From Candidatus Parcubacteria bacterium (GTDB lineage Bacteria > Patescibacteriota > Patescibacteriia > Patescibacteriales > UBA12075): DNA of 6,918 nt. Below the pieces are notes generated by a model, which worked only from the letters and a program-made list of their open reading frames with translations, was not told where the DNA came from and ran no database searches. Positions 5,394-6,918 of this stretch are shown here, one piece after another. The DNA is taken from the NCBI GenBank assembly GCA_023139655.1, contig JAGLNE010000049.1, forward strand, positions 1 to 6,918. The letters are read 5' to 3'. The position numbers were made by a program, and so were the translations under genes. Every line of letters begins with the position of its first letter. The first letter of the stretch is position 1.

Positions 5394-5444
5394 TTAGTCT
5401 TCCATGCCCGGCATACTAATAAATAAACACTGCCCGGGCTTTTT
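5394..5444 (+). promoter_or_regulatory. possible attenuator in the DHH-gene leader
   Basis: Immediately after the predicted start, two alternative pairings overlap. Hairpin A is TTAGT/ACTAA (5394-5398/5415-5419) enclosing ATGC/GCAT (5404-5407/5411-5414). Hairpin B is GCCCGG/CCGGGC (5406-5411/5434-5439) with a 22-nt loop, followed by five T (5440-5444), resembling a weak intrinsic terminator. They share bases 5406-5411, so only one can form. The stems are short; this could also be a simple terminator remnant. Confidence 0.35.
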
Positions 5445-5455
5445 CATTATTTAAA

Positions 5456-5495
5456 ATTATTCGCGTCATTCGTATATTATTCGCGTCATTCGTAT
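5456..5495 (+). repeat. two perfect 20-bp tandem repeats abutting the DHH start codon
   Basis: Two identical 20-bp copies (5456-5475 and 5476-5495), each ending in CGCGTCATTCGTAT. One base separates the array from the ATG at 5497. The usual ribosome binding site position is occupied by repeat and has no AGGAGG-like sequence. A TATATT created at the repeat junction (5473-5478) could act as a -10 box. Confidence 0.85.
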
Positions 5496-5496
5496 C

Positions 5497-6651
5497 ATGT
5501 TATCACAAGAACAACAAATTTTAGAACAAATCAAAAAAGCGAGTAATATCCTTATTACTTTCAAGAAAACCTGGAGCGGCGACTCAGTGGCGTCAGCCTT
5601 GGCTTTTTATTTACTCTTAAAAAAAATGGATAAGAAAGTAGATGTAATTGCCGAGCCATTTGAAAAAAGTAGCGTCTTCAACTTCCTGCCCAGCTTTAGC
5701 GTGATTCAAAATTCTTTGGATAATCTGCGTAAATTTATTGTCTCTTTGGATATTAGTAATGCTAAGGTCGGGCAAATCAAATATAAAATTGAGGATAATA
5801 CCCTTAATTTTATTATCTCCCCCAAAGAAGGCTTTTTTACCGCTAGTGATGTGCGCACCCGCTCCGGCAACTTTAAATACGACCTTATTATTACCCTAGA
5901 TACGCCGGATCTGGAATCACTCGGCGCCATCTATGACAATGACACGGAATTCTTCTATCAAATTCCGGTTATAAATATTGACCACCACTCGCACAATGAA
6001 GCCTATGCCCAAATCAATCATGTGGAAATAACCGCGATTTCCACCTCAGAAATATTATTTAATTTGTTTACAACTGCTACTAATGACCTGATAGACGAGG
6101 ATATTGCCACTTGCTTGCTCGCCGGAATAATCTCCAAAACCAGAAGTTTTAAAATTCAAAACATTACTCCCCGGGCCCTGAGCATTACTTCCAAGCTTGT
6201 CTCTATGGGTGCCCGTAGGGCAGAGATCGTTAACCAGCTCTACCGCTCCCGCTCGCTTGCCGTGCTCAAACTCTGGGGCCGGGTTCTGGCCAGGCTAAAC
6301 AGCAGCTTAAAAAACAAATTAACTTGGTCAGTGCTCACCGAAGTGGACTTTACCAAAACAGAAACTACCGAAGACGACCTATCTGAAGTAATTGACGAGC
6401 TAATGATAAATATCCCCCAAGCTCGTATCATCCTGCTTATTTATGAGATCACTAAAAAAGAAACTAAGGCCAAGGCAACCAAGGTGCAGATCTATTCCAC
6501 TAAAAATGTAAACGCCCTGGACTTGGTTAAATCATTTAAACCCAGCGGCACTAAAAAACTGGCTAGAATTATTATAGACAAGCCAGTGAGTGAAGCTGAG
6601 AATGAAATCATTTCAGACGTAAAAGAAAAATTAGAGCAATTGTCCCTATAA
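5497..6651 (+). CDS. degenerate DHH-superfamily (NrnA/RecJ-like) protein
   Basis: This 384-aa protein has the layout of NrnA-type DHH phosphoesterases, which degrade nano-RNA and dephosphorylate pAp using two metal ions. The DHH core covers about residues 1-230. It keeps DTPD (135-138), IDHHSHN (161-167) and the StaEil-like STSEIL (182-187). Other catalytic positions have changed. In ILITFKKTWSGDSVASALA the family's H-x-x-P-D-G-D reads K23...S27-G-D29, losing the His and first Asp. The GI-x-x-DTGSF motif reads GIISKTRSF (210-218), with Lys214 for Asp. The C-terminal DHHA1-like domain has PSGT (349-352) where the substrate-binding GGGH would be. Length and order are normal and there is no frameshift, so the protein is maintained, perhaps as a non-catalytic or altered-substrate homologue. 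It has a strong promoter but no visible ribosome binding site at this ATG; the in-frame upstream region has no other ATG before a stop at 5452. It is monocistronic, followed by a terminator hairpin. Confidence 0.85.
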   Translation: MLSQEQQILEQIKKASNILITFKKTWSGDSVASALAFYLLLKKMDKKVDVIAEPFEKSSVFNFLPSFSVIQNSLDNLRKFIVSLDISNAKVGQIKYKIEDNTLNFIISPKEGFFTASDVRTRSGNFKYDLIITLDTPDLESLGAIYDNDTEFFYQIPVINIDHHSHNEAYAQINHVEITAISTSEILFNLFTTATNDLIDEDIATCLLAGIISKTRSFKIQNITPRALSITSKLVSMGARRAEIVNQLYRSRSLAVLKLWGRVLARLNSSLKNKLTWSVLTEVDFTKTETTEDDLSEVIDELMINIPQARIILLIYEITKKETKAKATKVQIYSTKNVNALDLVKSFKPSGTKKLARIIIDKPVSEAENEIISDVKEKLEQLSL

Positions 6652-6652
6652 C

Positions 6653-6681
6653 TTGAAATTCTGGTAAAAAAGTGGTATTGT
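6653..6681 (+). promoter_or_regulatory. candidate promoter for the tRNA cluster
   Basis: TTGAAA (6653-6658), 17-nt spacer, TATTGT (6676-6681), beginning 1 nt after the DHH-gene stop. The predicted start near 6688 is about 100 nt upstream of tRNA-Ile. A terminator-like hairpin and a broken tRNA fragment lie between, so use by the tRNAs would require read-through. Confidence 0.5.
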
Positions 6682-6688
6682 ACACGAT

Positions 6689-6709
6689 AAGGATGGAGAT
6701 CCTTTTTTT
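6689..6709 (+). terminator. short intrinsic terminator after the DHH gene
   Basis: A 6-bp stem, AAGGAT/ATCCTT (6689-6694/6699-6704), GGAG loop, running into seven T (6703-6709). It is 38 nt after the DHH-gene stop and correctly oriented. The stem is short, so efficiency may be partial. Confidence 0.55.
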
Positions 6710-6710
6710 G

Positions 6711-6771
6711 TTTAGCGCCCATAGCTCCCGCCCGGCTTCCTGCAGAATCGGTCGGGCAGGCAAGTGGTTAG
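6711..6771 (+). pseudogene. broken 5' copy of tRNA-Ile split by a 35-bp palindromic insert
   Basis: Bases 6711-6727 exactly repeat 6783-6799, the upstream TTTA plus the acceptor 5' strand and first D-stem strand of tRNA-Ile(UAU). In the intact gene the next bases are AGTGGTTAG; in this copy the same AGTGGTTAG appears at 6763-6771, after a 35-bp interruption (6728-6762), and then similarity ends. The insert, with one flanking base, carries an imperfect 8-bp inverted repeat (CCCGCCCG 6727-6734, CGGGCAGG 6753-6760) around a loop with CTGCAG. The T-run ahead of each copy is similar too, indicating a roughly 72-bp tandem duplication. No complete tRNA can fold from it. Confidence 0.75.
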
Positions 6772-6786
6772 TATTTTTTTAATTTA

Positions 6787-6859
6787 GCGCCCATAGCTCA
6801 GTGGTTAGAGCACCACGCTTATAACGTGGGGGTCGATGGTTCAAGTCCATCTGGGCGTA
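6787..6859 (+). tRNA. tRNA-Ile with anticodon UAU
   Basis: A complete 73-nt cloverleaf. Acceptor is GCGCCCA/TGGGCGT (6787-6793/6852-6858), the first pair being G-U. D-stem is GCTC/GAGC with loop AGTGGTTA. The anticodon stem CCACG/CGTGG encloses CTTATAA, with anticodon TAT at 6820-6822. The variable loop has 5 nt. T-stem is GATGG/CCATC with loop TTCAAGT, and the discriminator is A6859. CCA is not encoded (next bases CAC). UAU reads the isoleucine codon AUA directly. Most bacteria instead use a CAU anticodon modified to lysidine by TilS, so this is an uncommon choice. Confidence 0.92.
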
Positions 6860-6871
6860 CACTAAATATAT

Positions 6872-6918
6872 GGGCATATAGCTCAGCTGGTTAGAGCGCC
6901 ACGTTGACATCGTGGAGG
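6872..6918 (+). tRNA. tRNA-Val (anticodon GAC), 3' part beyond window
   Basis: The 5' two thirds of a tRNA: acceptor strand GGGCATA (6872-6878), T8 A9, D-arm GCTC/GAGC with loop AGCTGGTTA, and anticodon stem CCACG/CGTGG around TTGACAT with anticodon GAC at 6906-6908 (codons GUC/GUU). The T-arm and 3' acceptor are cut off by the right edge. It lies 12 nt after tRNA-Ile, most likely in one transcript. Confidence 0.9.

Noticed and set aside
5456..5495. CRISPR-like repeat
   Set aside because: The two 20-bp copies are directly adjacent with no spacer and no further copies or cas genes.
6492..6722. 76-aa minus-strand frame over the end of the DHH gene
   Set aside because: It is antisense to real coding sequence and runs across the terminator and tRNA fragment; no ribosome binding site or domain.

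Overview
The window looks like a fragment of a small, AT-rich bacterial genome. The best guess is a Patescibacteria/CPR (Parcubacteria-like) lineage. This rests on the style of the valyl-tRNA synthetase N-terminus, tRNA genes without an encoded CCA, a degenerate DHH phosphoesterase-like protein, and short-period repeats inside conserved genes. It is an inference from family resemblance; no 16S or ribosomal protein gene is present. All genes read with the standard code and show no in-frame TGA.

Layout, left to right. (1) The first 26 codons of an unidentified minus-strand gene, with a good ribosome binding site and a candidate promoter. (2) An intrinsic terminator, then a minus-strand MscS-family mechanosensitive channel whose 3' end overlaps a degenerate heptamer repeat. 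(3) A divergent promoter region in which the two opposing promoters appear to share one -35 box. The rightward one drives a 76-aa protein with a four-cysteine tail, followed by about 215 nt of hairpin-rich sequence and a strong terminator. That segment contains a 13-nt match to the whole anti-Shine-Dalgarno tail placed before a three-codon ORF. (4) A large minus-strand valS. Its protein has all expected ValRS parts, but an entire RBBP9/YdeN-like serine hydrolase domain of about 177 residues, with an intact Ser-Asp-His triad, sits inside the catalytic domain. Two in-frame heptanucleotide arrays lie at nearby insertion points. (5) A divergent intergenic region with a perfect palindrome in the valS leader, two rightward promoter candidates, a possible attenuator and a 20-bp tandem repeat. 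(6) A plus-strand DHH-superfamily protein that keeps the DHH motif but has lost most other catalytic residues. (7) A tRNA cluster: a broken 5' tRNA fragment split by a 35-bp palindromic insert, an intact tRNA-Ile with the rare UAU anticodon, and a tRNA-Val(GAC) cut off by the window edge.

Functionally the window is mostly translation (valS, tRNA-Val, tRNA-Ile) plus osmotic protection (MscS). The genes do not form one obvious operon. The most notable observation is the hydrolase embedded in ValRS; next are the super-Shine-Dalgarno structured transcript, tRNA-Ile(UAU), and the shared TGTTNNN heptamer family that has invaded coding sequence.
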